Shown here: one piece after another, positions 1-7,746 of the stretch
Layout of the letters: each line of letters starts with the position of its first letter
How positions within the stretch are numbered: the stretch's first letter is position 1
Assembly: GCA_964582875.1 (NCBI GenBank)
Contig: CAZOTZ010000028.1
Location: 1 to 20,147 of the forward strand
DNA: 20,147 nt
Source: JAADDV01 sp964582875
GTDB taxonomy: Bacteria > Aquificota > Aquificia > Aquificales > Hydrogenothermaceae
Direction: 5' to 3'
The notes under the pieces: generated by a model
What the model saw: only the letters and a program-made list of their open reading frames with translations
Databases searched by the model: none
Told to the model about the DNA's origin: nothing
Translations under genes and position numbers: made by a program

Positions 1-4
1 CCTC

Positions 5-862
5 CTATTCTATATTTTGAACCTGTTGTCTTATCTTTTCTAACTGGGTTTTCATCTCAACTATATACTCAGAAAACCACGGCATTTTTGTTCCCATCGT
101 ATTTATTTCCCTGAGCATTTCCTGACATAAGAAATCAAGTTTCCTTCCAATAGGTTCATCAAGTTTTATAAGTTCTTTAAATCTTTTTATGTGGGATTTC
201 AGTCTTACTACTTCTTCTGTTATATCCATTTTCTCAGCCAGAAGTGTTGCTTCAATAAAGGCTCTTTCTGAGTAGTTTTCCCCTAAGAGTTCTTTCACTT
301 TTTCTGTTATCTTCTCTTTTGCTTTTTCTGTTATTTCTTCTTTCTGCTTCTCTATTTTTTCAAGAACACTCTCTATGATGCTAATCCTTTTCTGTATATC
401 CTCTACTAACTTTTCCCCTTCTTTTTTTCTTTCTTCTTTTAGGGATTCACATGCTTTTTCAACAACAGTGAGTATATCCTTTTTGAGATTTTCATCTACA
501 ACTTCTTCCTGTGTTTCAGAAGCTATACCTGATGCAAGCTCATATATCTTATCATCTGAGGGGGAAAGTCCTATCTGGGACATTATGTTTTTTACTGTTT
601 CTACAGCTAACTTCAGATTTTCTATGTCCATAAACAGTTTTGGCTGTCTGTACTTTATGTTTATGAATATCTGGAAACTTCCCCTCTCAAAAAACTTTTT
701 TACAAGGTTCCTTATATCTACATCTATAAAAAAAAGAATTTCCCTTGGTCCTTTTATACTTATGTCTATCCCTTTGTTGTTAACTGATTTTGCCCTTACT
801 GTAATTTCATAATCATCAAAAGTTTCTGTTGCATACCCAAAACCGGTCATACTGTAAGCCAT
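5..862 (-). CDS. yicC: YicC family endoribonuclease-like protein
   Basis: A 285-residue protein that begins MAYSMTGFGYA and ends EKIRQQVQNIE, both hallmarks of the YicC family. The family's usual length is about 290, so this copy is complete. The N-terminal YicC-like half covers roughly residues 1-155. A Lys/Glu-rich, probably coiled-coil stretch (about 145-195) leads into the conserved C-terminal domain with LDFLCQEMLREINT. Family members are cytoplasmic and have been described as endoribonucleases acting on RNA; the exact substrate here is unknown. The ATG start has a TTAAGGAGAA ribosome site. The stop codon TAG runs directly into AGG at the window edge (TAGGAGG), so another minus-strand gene probably follows at once; gmk is the common partner, but it is not visible here. 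The preceding fusion gene ends 49 bases upstream. Confidence 0.93.
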   Translation of the reverse strand: MAYSMTGFGYATETFDDYEITVRAKSVNNKGIDISIKGPREILFFIDVDIRNLVKKFFERGSFQIFINIKYRQPKLFMDIENLKLAVETVKNIMSQIGLSPSDDKIYELASGIASETQEEVVDENLKKDILTVVEKACESLKEERKKEGEKLVEDIQKRISIIESVLEKIEKQKEEITEKAKEKITEKVKELLGENYSERAFIEATLLAEKMDITEEVVRLKSHIKRFKELIKLDEPIGRKLDFLCQEMLREINTMGTKMPWFSEYIVEMKTQLEKIRQQVQNIE

Positions 863-911
863 AAAGTTCTCCTTAAATGTTTTTTTCTATTCTAAAACAT
901 TTTTTCTTTAT

Positions 912-1985
912 TTAAATCTGAATACCGAAAATTTTTTGCATAATATATCCAAATCCGTAAGAGACAGAGGCTGCAAAGAAAGCAGATAAAACCATTTCTA
1001 AAATTTTTTTCTTAACAGATATTCCTGATAGGATTGATATAACTGTTGCAACTATAGATAAAGCAAAACCTGCAAATAAGATAGAAAAAGGTAATGCAAC
1101 TAAAGAAGATGGAGCTATAAAGTAAGGGAGAACAGGGAACATAACACCAAATATATAAGCAAAACCTGTAAACAGACCTGATATAAACTCATTTTCTTTC
1201 ACATCTTCTATAAGAAGTTTCTTTATAGATTCTTTTTTCAATCCTATTTTCTGACTGACTTCTTCCGCTATTTTTTCTGGAATTTCTGACTGGATTAATT
1301 TCTTTTTAAACTCTTCAACAGCCCTTTCTGGGGCTACACTGAATATAATGTCAAGCTTTTCATTTAAGGCTTCATTTACCTGTCTCTGGGAACGGACAGA
1401 TATAAAAGCTCCTATTCCCATAGATAAAGCTCCAGCTACACCAACAATAAGGCCAGATATACCAACCATAAAAGGATTATCAAGGTAAACAGCTGAGAGA
1501 CCTGTTACAACTCCTAAAATCTCAACAAGTCCATCGTTCATTCCTAAAACAAAATCTCTGATATTTGTTAGTCCTAATGTTTCCGCTTTTTCTGCAAATG
1601 TTGTTTCATGTTCTATCTCATCTAAAATGATACTTTTTAGTTGCTGTTTTTCTTCTTCTGAAAGGTCACCTTTTTCAAGGAACTGGTAGTATTTTTTAAA
1701 TGCACTTGTTTCCCCAAGCTCAAGAAAAGAGATAATAAGAACAGGATTTATGAATTTACTTAAAAGTTTTAATAGTTTTATTTTTAGACTGTCTGGTTTG
1801 AATTCAGGGACAGGTATTCCCCTTTTTGTGAGATAGTTTTTCCAGAATTCTGAATGCTTTTTCTCCATTTTAGCTATTTTTTGGAGAACATCTTTTATCT
1901 CCTTATTTTCAATACTTTCAGCTAAAAATGTGTACGTGTAATAATCGTTTAACTCATCTATATAAAATTTTTCAGGTGTGTTCAT
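912..1985 (-). CDS. Rubrerythrin-VIT1 fusion membrane iron/manganese transporter
   Basis: A 357-residue two-domain protein. Residues 1 to about 150 form a ferritin-like four-helix domain with di-iron type ligands: Glu11, Glu41-x-x-His44, Glu92 and Glu123-x-x-His126. From about residue 150 to the end is a VIT1/CCC1-type transporter, recognisable by GMNDGLVEILGVVTG and GALSMGIGAFISVRSQR, with about five membrane segments. This architecture matches the erythrin-Vit1 fusion (MbfA-like) family, which is linked in other bacteria to iron export and peroxide resistance. The inner-membrane location follows from the helices. The start ATG overlaps the TGA of the upstream waaA gene (ATGA), implying translational coupling. 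The transported metal cannot be read from the sequence; iron is the likeliest. Confidence 0.9.
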   Translation of the reverse strand: MNTPEKFYIDELNDYYTYTFLAESIENKEIKDVLQKIAKMEKKHSEFWKNYLTKRGIPVPEFKPDSLKIKLLKLLSKFINPVLIISFLELGETSAFKKYYQFLEKGDLSEEEKQQLKSIILDEIEHETTFAEKAETLGLTNIRDFVLGMNDGLVEILGVVTGLSAVYLDNPFMVGISGLIVGVAGALSMGIGAFISVRSQRQVNEALNEKLDIIFSVAPERAVEEFKKKLIQSEIPEKIAEEVSQKIGLKKESIKKLLIEDVKENEFISGLFTGFAYIFGVMFPVLPYFIAPSSLVALPFSILFAGFALSIVATVISILSGISVKKKILEMVLSAFFAASVSYGFGYIMQKIFGIQI

Positions 1986-3172
1986 CTTCTCTCCAATTTT
2001 TCTTTAATGTGGTTTACATAACAGCTTAAGACTTTTTCCTTTTCCTTTTCCAGATTTATATCAACATATACCTGTCCATTTAACACTTTTTTTATAAATC
2101 TTTCCAGTTCTTCTTTACTGTTTACACTTGATACTGCGTTTCTTTTTTTCAAAAAGTCGTACATATCCTCTATTTTCTGGTAGTTAGGACCTATAACAAC
2201 AGGTTTTTTAAAAAAGACAGGTTCAAGTATGTTGTGTCCTCCAACTGGTGCAAATGTTCCCCCAATAAAAACTACATCTGCATATCTGTATATGCCTGAA
2301 AGCTCTCCTATAGTATCTACTATATAAACATCTGTATAGAGTTTATCTGTTTTTGTTCTAAAAGAGTAAGAAAAACCGTGTCTTTTAACAGAGTTCTCAA
2401 TATCTTCTATCCTTTCAAGGTGTCGCGGAGCTATAATCAATACACTTTCAGGGAAATCTTTTTTTATATTTTTAAAAACATCTAATAGGATTTCTTCTTC
2501 AGGACTGTGGGTACTACCTGCTACTATCACTTTTTTACCTTTTTTGTCTAAAAAAATCTCCTTAACTTCCCCTGAGGATACTACTTTCAAATCTCCACAT
2601 AATACAGCTTTTTTTTCATCTTTTATAAGATGTTTCAAAAAATAGAGGTCTTTTTCTGAACGGACAAGAAAAAGGGCAAATCTGTTTAATGTTTTTTTAT
2701 ATAGAAAAGATAGCCTTCTGTAAAGCTTAAAAGATTTTGGAGATATCCTTGTGTTTACAGATATTACCGGTATTTGTTTTGAAGCTTCTTTTATTAAGTT
2801 GTACCACAGTTCACCTTCAACAATAATAAGGGCTTCTGGCTGAAAGTTCTTTAAAAATCTTTTTACGCTAAAACTGAAATCAAAAGGTAGAGGTTTTATA
2901 ACTGCAAAAGGATAAAGTTTTTTTGCATAATCTTTTCCCCTTGGAGAAAAAACAGTTATAAGTATCTTATGGTTTTTAGAAAAGTGCTCTATGAGAGGTT
3001 TTGCAAGGTTTAACTCTCCTACACTTGCACAGTGAAACCACAAAAAACCTTTCTCTTTACTGTTGTACAGAACAAGCCTTTCTTTTATGTCTGGAGAGTA
3101 TCCTTTTTTCTTCGTTATTATATAAAATCCAAAGGCGAATACTAAGTTAAGTAAGCTGTAAAGTATTTCCAA
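1982..3172 (-). CDS. waaA: 3-deoxy-D-manno-octulosonic acid (Kdo) transferase
   Basis: A 396-residue GT-B glycosyltransferase that adds Kdo to the lipid A precursor at the cytoplasmic face of the inner membrane. The N-terminal hydrophobic segment (about residues 3-20) is the expected membrane anchor. HCASVGEL (residues 47-54) carries the catalytic-type glutamate Glu53. The C-terminal half has VAGSTHSPEEE, IAPRHLER and the donor-binding GGTFAPVGGHNILEP signature. The start is TTG (3170-3172), preceded on the minus strand by GATAGGTAG; there is no ATG near enough to keep the anchor. The gene implies a lipopolysaccharide outer membrane, consistent with the porin at 8360. Its stop overlaps the next start by ATGA. 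Confidence 0.95.
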   Translation of the reverse strand: MEILYSLLNLVFAFGFYIITKKKGYSPDIKERLVLYNSKEKGFLWFHCASVGELNLAKPLIEHFSKNHKILITVFSPRGKDYAKKLYPFAVIKPLPFDFSFSVKRFLKNFQPEALIIVEGELWYNLIKEASKQIPVISVNTRISPKSFKLYRRLSFLYKKTLNRFALFLVRSEKDLYFLKHLIKDEKKAVLCGDLKVVSSGEVKEIFLDKKGKKVIVAGSTHSPEEEILLDVFKNIKKDFPESVLIIAPRHLERIEDIENSVKRHGFSYSFRTKTDKLYTDVYIVDTIGELSGIYRYADVVFIGGTFAPVGGHNILEPVFFKKPVVIGPNYQKIEDMYDFLKKRNAVSSVNSKEELERFIKKVLNGQVYVDINLEKEKEKVLSCYVNHIKEKLERR

Positions 3173-3244
3173 TTTCTACCTATCAGGAAAGTTTTTAGAA
3201 AAATGATTTTAAAATAAAACTCTTTAGATTTAAAACTTTAAGAA

Positions 3245-3274
3245 CTGTTCCATTTTGGAAAATTTTTCTGTTCC
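3245..3274. promoter_or_regulatory. Inverted/direct repeats upstream of sox promoter (possible operator)
   Basis: The stretch contains the inverted repeat TTCCA-TTT-TGGAA (3248-3260) and two direct copies of CTGTTCC (3245-3251 and 3268-3274), 23 bases apart or about two helical turns. It lies roughly 80-100 bases upstream of the -24/-12 element, where an enhancer-binding protein would be expected to bind. The part TTTTGGAAAA-TTTTTC is nearly repeated in front of the response regulator gene (17661-17677). The region is AT-rich, so chance similarity is possible. The regulatory role is inferred. Confidence 0.35.
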
Positions 3275-3345
3275 AAAAGAGACAAACAGAATAAGTAAAA
3301 ATGATTTTTGAAGTGTAAGTATTTGATAAATAATGATAAAATCAA

Positions 3346-3362
3346 TTGGCATATTTATTGTA
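3346..3362 (+). promoter_or_regulatory. Candidate sigma54 (-24/-12) promoter of the sox operon
   Basis: TTGGCAT, five bases, then TTGTA. The consensus is YTGGCAC-N5-TTGCW. The GG of the -24 box and the G of the -12 box have the correct 12-base spacing. The -12 box reads GT rather than GC, a weakening mismatch. Transcription would start near 3372, leaving a leader of about 24 bases that contains AGGAGGT before soxX. No better sigma70 pair was found here; TATAAA at 3361 lacks a -35 box at proper spacing. An NtrC-type sigma54 activator is encoded at 17689, which makes this reading plausible. Confidence 0.45.
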
Positions 3363-3395
3363 TAAATAATAGGCAAAAATTTCAGGAGGTAGAAA

Positions 3396-3911
3396 ATGAA
3401 GTTTAAAAAGATAGTTGCTTCCATGTGTGCCTGTGTAGGTATATTTTCATTTTCTTCAGCAGGTGAAATATACTACGAACACTCTTCAGCTAAAGAGATG
3501 ATGTTAAAAGACATACCGCCGGGACCAAAACATTACGCAGTTCCAGAGAAGTGTAATCTTGGTAGTGAAGAGTTTATAAAAAAAATGGCTCCAATAGGGA
3601 AAAAACTTTTTAACAACAAGAAGCTCGCTAACTGTGTTGCCTGTCATTGTGCTCCTGGTTCAAAAGGATGTGGGAATATAGGTCCAAACCTTGCCCATTA
3701 TGCCTCCACTCTTATGAACGCCCCTTATCTTGGAAACCAGAAAAAAACCCCAAGCTGGATATTCCAGAGAATTGCTGATTACAGGGTTCAGATACCTGAT
3801 GAGTACAAAAAAGAACCTTACTACAACATAATGACAGTAAACCTTACAACAGGAATGCTTAACTACGACCAGGTCTGTGCACTTGCAGCTTTCATTTTAT
3901 CCCTGAAGTAA
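3396..3911 (+). CDS. soxX: SoxX, monoheme c-type cytochrome subunit of SoxXA
   Basis: A 171-residue secreted cytochrome with a signal peptide to about residue 22 (FSFSSAG). The covalent haem site CVACH is at residues 80-84, and GNIGPNL follows as in SoxX proteins. A likely axial Met146 sits in the C-terminal NIMTVNLTTGML stretch, ahead of the usual terminal helix (ALAAFILSLK). With SoxA it forms the enzyme that oxidatively couples thiosulfate to SoxY in the periplasm and passes electrons on to cytochromes. It is the first gene of the sox operon. The start ATG follows AGGAGGT at good spacing. Cys85 directly after the haem histidine and Cys92 seven residues on are extra cysteines that I do not expect in most SoxX proteins, and Cys53 adds another. 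Confidence 0.9.
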   Translation: MKFKKIVASMCACVGIFSFSSAGEIYYEHSSAKEMMLKDIPPGPKHYAVPEKCNLGSEEFIKKMAPIGKKLFNNKKLANCVACHCAPGSKGCGNIGPNLAHYASTLMNAPYLGNQKKTPSWIFQRIADYRVQIPDEYKKEPYYNIMTVNLTTGMLNYDQVCALAAFILSLK

Positions 3912-3920
3912 GGAGTAAAG

Positions 3921-4355
3921 ATGAAAAAGGTACTGGCTGTGTTCTTTCTTATGTTCACCGTATCTTTAGCAGAAGTGAACTGGTTTTCTTTAAATGAGGG
4001 ACTAAAAAAAGCAAAAAAGGAAAAGAAGCTGGTTGTTATATACATAACATCTAAACACTGCCAGTACTGTAAAAAGATGGATAAGACTACTTTTGAAGCA
4101 AAAGAAATCCAGAATTATATGAACATACATTTCATACCTATAAAAGTTGAAAAAAGTTCTAAAGACGGTCTTCTTGTGAGAAAAATGTACGGATATATGG
4201 GAACACCAACATTTCATTTTCTTGAACCTTCTGGAAAAAAGATAAAAACCCTTTTTGGTGCCTGGAAAACAGATGAGTTTATGAAAATCCTTAGATATTT
4301 TGCAGAAGGACATTACAAAACTGAAAGTATGACAGAGTACTTTATGAAAAATTAA
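3921..4355 (+). CDS. soxW: SoxW-type periplasmic thioredoxin
   Basis: A 144-residue thioredoxin-fold protein with a signal peptide (about residues 1-17, TVSLA). The active site is Cys47-Gln-Tyr-Cys50 in KHCQYCKKMD, and the cis-proline is Pro96 in GTPTFHF. The CxYC site and the position between soxX and soxY match SoxW, which supplies thiol reducing power to periplasmic Sox proteins, probably to restore the SoxY cysteine. It starts 9 bases after soxX with an AAGGAG site, so the two genes are co-transcribed. A general DsbD-fed thioredoxin is the alternative; the sox context makes SoxW the better name. Confidence 0.85.
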   Translation: MKKVLAVFFLMFTVSLAEVNWFSLNEGLKKAKKEKKLVVIYITSKHCQYCKKMDKTTFEAKEIQNYMNIHFIPIKVEKSSKDGLLVRKMYGYMGTPTFHFLEPSGKKIKTLFGAWKTDEFMKILRYFAEGHYKTESMTEYFMKN

Positions 4356-4367
4356 GGAGGATAGACA

Positions 4368-4829
4368 ATGAACAGAAGAAAGTTTTTGAAAACTGTTGCC
4401 ATTTCTGGAGCAGTGGTTGCAGTTTCTCCTTCTTTAGTAAATCTAAAGGCAGAAGCTAAAGGAGAAGGTCTGAAGAAGAGAAGCCTTGAAGAGGCTATGA
4501 AGGATGTCTTAAAAGGGAAAAAACCAGTTGAGTCTGACAAAGTAAAGCTAATAGCTCCTTCAATAGCAGAAAATGGAGCAGTTGTTCCAATTAAGGTGAA
4601 TGTTGCTGAACCTATAGAGAATGTGAAAGCTATCCATATTTTCGCTGAGAAAAACCCAGACCCATGGACAGTTTCAGTTAACTTAACTCCCCAAAATGGA
4701 AAAGCTTACTTTGCAACAAGAATAAGACTTGCAAAAACAATGGATGTTATAGCAGTAGCTGAGCTAAAAGATGGCTCAATGATTATGGCTAAAAAAGCCG
4801 TAAAAGTAACAATTGGTGGATGTGGATAA
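4368..4829 (+). CDS. soxY: SoxY, sulfur-carrier subunit of SoxYZ
   Basis: A 153-residue exported protein that begins with the twin-arginine motif Arg3-Arg4-Lys-Phe-Leu-Lys and a hydrophobic stretch ending near AEA (about residue 30). The C-terminus is VTIGGCG, placing Cys152 on the swinging arm that carries the pathway intermediates. Most SoxY proteins end GGCGG, so this one lacks the final glycine. The core has the immunoglobulin-like SoxY fold signature (IKVNVAEPIENVKAIHIFAE). It pairs with the next gene, soxZ, which has no signal peptide of its own and would be co-exported through Tat. The ribosome site is AAGGAGGA. It works in the periplasm as substrate carrier for SoxXA and SoxB. Confidence 0.94.
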   Translation: MNRRKFLKTVAISGAVVAVSPSLVNLKAEAKGEGLKKRSLEEAMKDVLKGKKPVESDKVKLIAPSIAENGAVVPIKVNVAEPIENVKAIHIFAEKNPDPWTVSVNLTPQNGKAYFATRIRLAKTMDVIAVAELKDGSMIMAKKAVKVTIGGCG

Positions 4830-4849
4830 TAAAAAAGGAGGAATGAAAA

Positions 4850-5179
4850 ATGGGAAGAACAGCTTTAATAAGAGTAAAACCAAGAAGATACAAAAAAGGA
4901 GATATTATAAGAGTTGATTCAGTTATTATGCACCCTATGTATAACGGAATAATAAAAGACAAAAAAACCGGAAAACCAATACCTCCTCACTACATAACAG
5001 ATGTTGAGGTTTACTACGGAGACCAGCTTGTTACAAAGATAAATGTTAATGCTTCTGTATCAGCAAACCCTTACTTCTCTTTCAATCTAAAAGTGGACAA
5101 AGAAGCTCCTTTAAAAATGGTATGGAAAGACAACAAAGGTGAAGTAACTGAAAAAACTATTAAAATCAAACCTCACTAA
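4850..5179 (+). CDS. soxZ: SoxZ, partner subunit of SoxYZ
   Basis: A 109-residue protein with the SoxZ pattern: IRVDSVIMHPMYNGI, a Lys-Thr-Gly-Lys-Pro-Ile-Pro-Pro-His-Tyr-Ile stretch, then VEVYYGDQLV and a C-terminal beta-sandwich. This is the family's normal length. It has no signal peptide, so it is expected to leave the cytoplasm bound to Tat-exported SoxY. It forms the scaffold that holds the SoxY arm. The start ATG lies 20 bases after soxY, behind AAAGGAGGA. A nearer ATG at 4843 is out of frame and can be discounted. Confidence 0.94.
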   Translation: MGRTALIRVKPRRYKKGDIIRVDSVIMHPMYNGIIKDKKTGKPIPPHYITDVEVYYGDQLVTKINVNASVSANPYFSFNLKVDKEAPLKMVWKDNKGEVTEKTIKIKPH

Positions 5180-5190
5180 GGAGGGAAAAA

Positions 5191-5997
5191 ATGAAGAAAA
5201 AGATAATAACAGGAATAATGTCGGTGGCTGCTGCCGCCTTTTTTATAAACGTTAATGCTGAGGAAGCTGGACAGGCTATATCTGAAGAGGACTGGAAACT
5301 TTATCAGGAAGGGATAAATCCTGGAGAAGTTTTTGCTGAAGAAGTAGGAGGAGCATTATTTGAAAAACCTATGGGACCTAAGAAACTTTCCTGTGCTTCT
5401 TGCCATGTGAAAAATGGAGATGTTGAAGAAAGGGTAGCTACAGCAGCTGCTTACTATCCAAAGTACGACAAAGATGCAAAAACGATTATAAATCTTGAGC
5501 AGAGAATACAGATTTGTCAGAGTAAGTATCAGGGAGTAAAGCCATTTTCTCTAAAAAGTAAAGAAAACACAGCTTTAACAACATATCTCTTTTACCTTGC
5601 CCAGGGAACAAAAATAAACGTTGATACAAAATCTCCACTTGCTAAAGAGTTTTACAAGTACGGAAGGTACATTTTTACACTTAAAAGGGGAAAAAGAAAT
5701 CTCTCATGTCAGGTGTGCCATGAATTTGCAGCAGGAAAAGTTTTAAGAATGCAGTGGCTTAAACCACTTGGCTTTGAGTACAACGGTATAAAAGGAACAA
5801 CTGCAGCTGACCACTGGCCAGCTTTCAGGATGACAAAAAACAAAGTACAGACCCTTCAGCAGAGATTTCAAGGATGTATGAAACAGTCTAAACAGAAAAT
5901 ACTTCCACTTGGTTCAAAAGAAATGGTTGCCCTTGAACTTTATGTAAAATCCCTTTCAAATGGTGCTGAACTAAAAACACCTGGATTGAGAAGATAG
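5191..5997 (+). CDS. soxA: SoxA, diheme c-type cytochrome subunit of SoxXA
   Basis: A 268-residue secreted cytochrome with a signal peptide ending at about Ala23. It has two haem sites, Cys68-x-x-Cys71-His72 and Cys173-x-x-Cys176-His177, so it is the diheme form of SoxA. Each haem domain also has a cysteine in the expected axial place: Cys109 in EQRIQICQSK and Cys229 in QQRFQGCMKQ. The latter corresponds to the active-site cysteine (persulfide in characterised SoxA). With SoxX it couples thiosulfate to SoxY. The gene follows soxZ by 11 bases with an AGGAGGG site. The residue assignments come from family knowledge; the motifs are read directly. Confidence 0.94.
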   Translation: MKKKIITGIMSVAAAAFFINVNAEEAGQAISEEDWKLYQEGINPGEVFAEEVGGALFEKPMGPKKLSCASCHVKNGDVEERVATAAAYYPKYDKDAKTIINLEQRIQICQSKYQGVKPFSLKSKENTALTTYLFYLAQGTKINVDTKSPLAKEFYKYGRYIFTLKRGKRNLSCQVCHEFAAGKVLRMQWLKPLGFEYNGIKGTTAADHWPAFRMTKNKVQTLQQRFQGCMKQSKQKILPLGSKEMVALELYVKSLSNGAELKTPGLRR

Positions 5998-6006
5998 GAG
6001 GCTAAA

Positions 6007-7746
6007 ATGAACCTTACAAGAAGAGATTTTTTAGAGCTTGCAGCAATAGCTGGTATATCACTTACAGGGGGAAATGCATTAGCCCAGCTAAACAAAATGT
6101 CCCCTGAGGAACTTCTGTCTTTTAAACCTGTTGGAAATGTTACCCTTTTGCATATATGTGATATGCACGCCCACCTTAAGCCCCTTTACTGGAGGGAACC
6201 ATCAACATTACTTTCCCATCCTTCACTTGTTGGAAAACCAGGGTTTCTGTGTGGAAAAGCCTACCTTGATTATTACGGAGTAAAACCTGGAACATTAAGA
6301 GCGTACTTTGACACGTATATAGATTTTCCTGAACTTGCCCACAAATACGGGAAAATGGGCGGTGTAGCCCATATGGCAACCCTTGTGAAACAGATAATTG
6401 CAGAAAGGGGAAAAGATAAAGTACTGTTCATGGATTCAGGAGATACATGGCAGGGAACAGCAGTAGCTCTTTTTACAAAAGGGAAAGCTATAGTTGATGT
6501 TCAGAATGCATTAGGTATTGATGTTATGGTTGGACACTGGGAGTTCACCTACGGTAAAGATAGGGTTTTAGAGCTTGTAGATAAACATCTAAAAGCAGAT
6601 TTTATTGCCCAGAATATAGCAGATGAGATGTGGGAAGAGCTTGTTTTTAAACCTTATGTAATAAAAGAGGTTGGTGGAGCAAAAATAGGAATTATAGGAA
6701 ACGCTTTCCCTTACACCCCAATAGCAAACCCTAAACAGTTTACTGAAGGATGGACATTTGGTATACAGCCAGAAAGACTACAACAGTTTGTTGATGAACT
6801 TAGAAACGAGAAAAAAGTAGACCTTGTTGTTTTACTTTCCCATGATGGATTTGCTTTAGACCAGGCTTTAGCCAAGATGGTTAAAGGTATTGATATTATC
6901 TTCAGTGGACATACCCATGACCCTGCTCCTAAACCTATATTTGTTAACAATACTATGATTGTCATAGCTGGTTCCCACGGTAAGTATTTAGGAAGACTTG
7001 ATTTAGAAATCAAGAATAAAAAGATAACAAAATGGAATTACAAGTTAATCCCTGTAGCTTCTAATTTTATAAAGCCTGACCCTGAAGTTGAAAAACTTGT
7101 TAATGACATATACAAACCTTATGAGAAAAAACTAAATACTGTTATTGGAAAAACAGAAACACTTCTTTATAAGAGGGATACTTTCTATTCAACCTTTGAT
7201 AGGGTTATCTGTGATGCTATAAAAGAAGAAACAGACGCAGAAATAGTATTCACACCAGGTTACAGATGGGGAACAACAATCCTTCCAGGAGAAGAAATAA
7301 CAGTTGATAACGTTTATGAAATGACAGCTATAACATACCCTGATGTTTACACCTTTGAGATGACCGGAGAAAAACTCAAAATGATACTTGAAGATGTAGC
7401 AGATAACGCTTTCAACCAGAACCCTCTCTACCAGCAGGGGGGAGATATGAGTAGACTCCTTGGTGTTGAGTACGAGATAAAACTTGGAGCTCCTGCTGGA
7501 AAAAGATTGAGAAATATTAAAGTAAACGGAAAGGATTTAGACCCTAAACGTTCTTATGTTGTCTCAGCATGGGGTGGAAACCTTTATAAAGCTGGTAAAA
7601 ATGTAAGACCTAAACACAGACCTGTTTATGAGATAGTTATAGACTACATAAAGAGACACAAAGTAGTAAATCCTCCTATGGAATCAAATGTTAAAGTTTT
7701 AGATGTTAAATGTGGTTGTCCTAAAGCTGGAGGTGTATGTTCTTGA
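6007..7746 (+). CDS. soxB: SoxB, dimanganese sulfate thiohydrolase
   Basis: A 579-residue Tat-exported hydrolase (signal TRRDFLELAAIAG) of the 5'-nucleotidase fold. The metal-site motifs run in order: Asp52-x-His54 (CDMHAHL), Asp146 in DSGDTWQG (143-150), GHWEF (176-180, the SoxB form of GNHE), His279-Asp280, and GHTHD (301-305). The C-terminal nucleotidase-type domain runs from about 370 to 565. It hydrolyses sulfate from SoxY-bound S-sulfonate intermediates in the periplasm. The protein ends with a cysteine-bearing tail, CGCPKAGGVCS, after the last conserved strand. It starts nine bases after soxA behind AGGAGG. Its 3' end overlaps the next gene by 10 bases and encodes that gene's ribosome site. 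Confidence 0.96.
   Translation: MNLTRRDFLELAAIAGISLTGGNALAQLNKMSPEELLSFKPVGNVTLLHICDMHAHLKPLYWREPSTLLSHPSLVGKPGFLCGKAYLDYYGVKPGTLRAYFDTYIDFPELAHKYGKMGGVAHMATLVKQIIAERGKDKVLFMDSGDTWQGTAVALFTKGKAIVDVQNALGIDVMVGHWEFTYGKDRVLELVDKHLKADFIAQNIADEMWEELVFKPYVIKEVGGAKIGIIGNAFPYTPIANPKQFTEGWTFGIQPERLQQFVDELRNEKKVDLVVLLSHDGFALDQALAKMVKGIDIIFSGHTHDPAPKPIFVNNTMIVIAGSHGKYLGRLDLEIKNKKITKWNYKLIPVASNFIKPDPEVEKLVNDIYKPYEKKLNTVIGKTETLLYKRDTFYSTFDRVICDAIKEETDAEIVFTPGYRWGTTILPGEEITVDNVYEMTAITYPDVYTFEMTGEKLKMILEDVADNAFNQNPLYQQGGDMSRLLGVEYEIKLGAPAGKRLRNIKVNGKDLDPKRSYVVSAWGGNLYKAGKNVRPKHRPVYEIVIDYIKRHKVVNPPMESNVKVLDVKCGCPKAGGVCS

Larger units (their letters stand above)
3173..3395. other. Divergent intergenic region between waaA and soxX
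   Basis: These 223 bases separate the minus-strand waaA operon from the plus-strand sox operon. The region is very AT-rich. Its plus-strand half holds a candidate -24/-12 promoter and the soxX ribosome site AGGAGGT (3384-3390). Further upstream are repeated CTGTTCC elements around an inverted repeat. The open frame running across it on the minus strand (3230-3424) overlaps the soxX start, has no family resemblance and is not taken as a gene. I found no convincing promoter for waaA. Confidence 0.6.

Noticed and set aside
3230..3424. Minus-strand open frame across the soxX promoter region
   Set aside because: Overlaps the soxX start, composition is low-complexity Phe/Ile/Leu, and there is no family resemblance; the region is better explained as promoter.
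6711..7013. Minus-strand open frame inside soxB (also 375-812 inside yicC, 14286-14750 inside the kinase)
   Set aside because: Shadows of strongly supported genes on the other strand, without domain signals.
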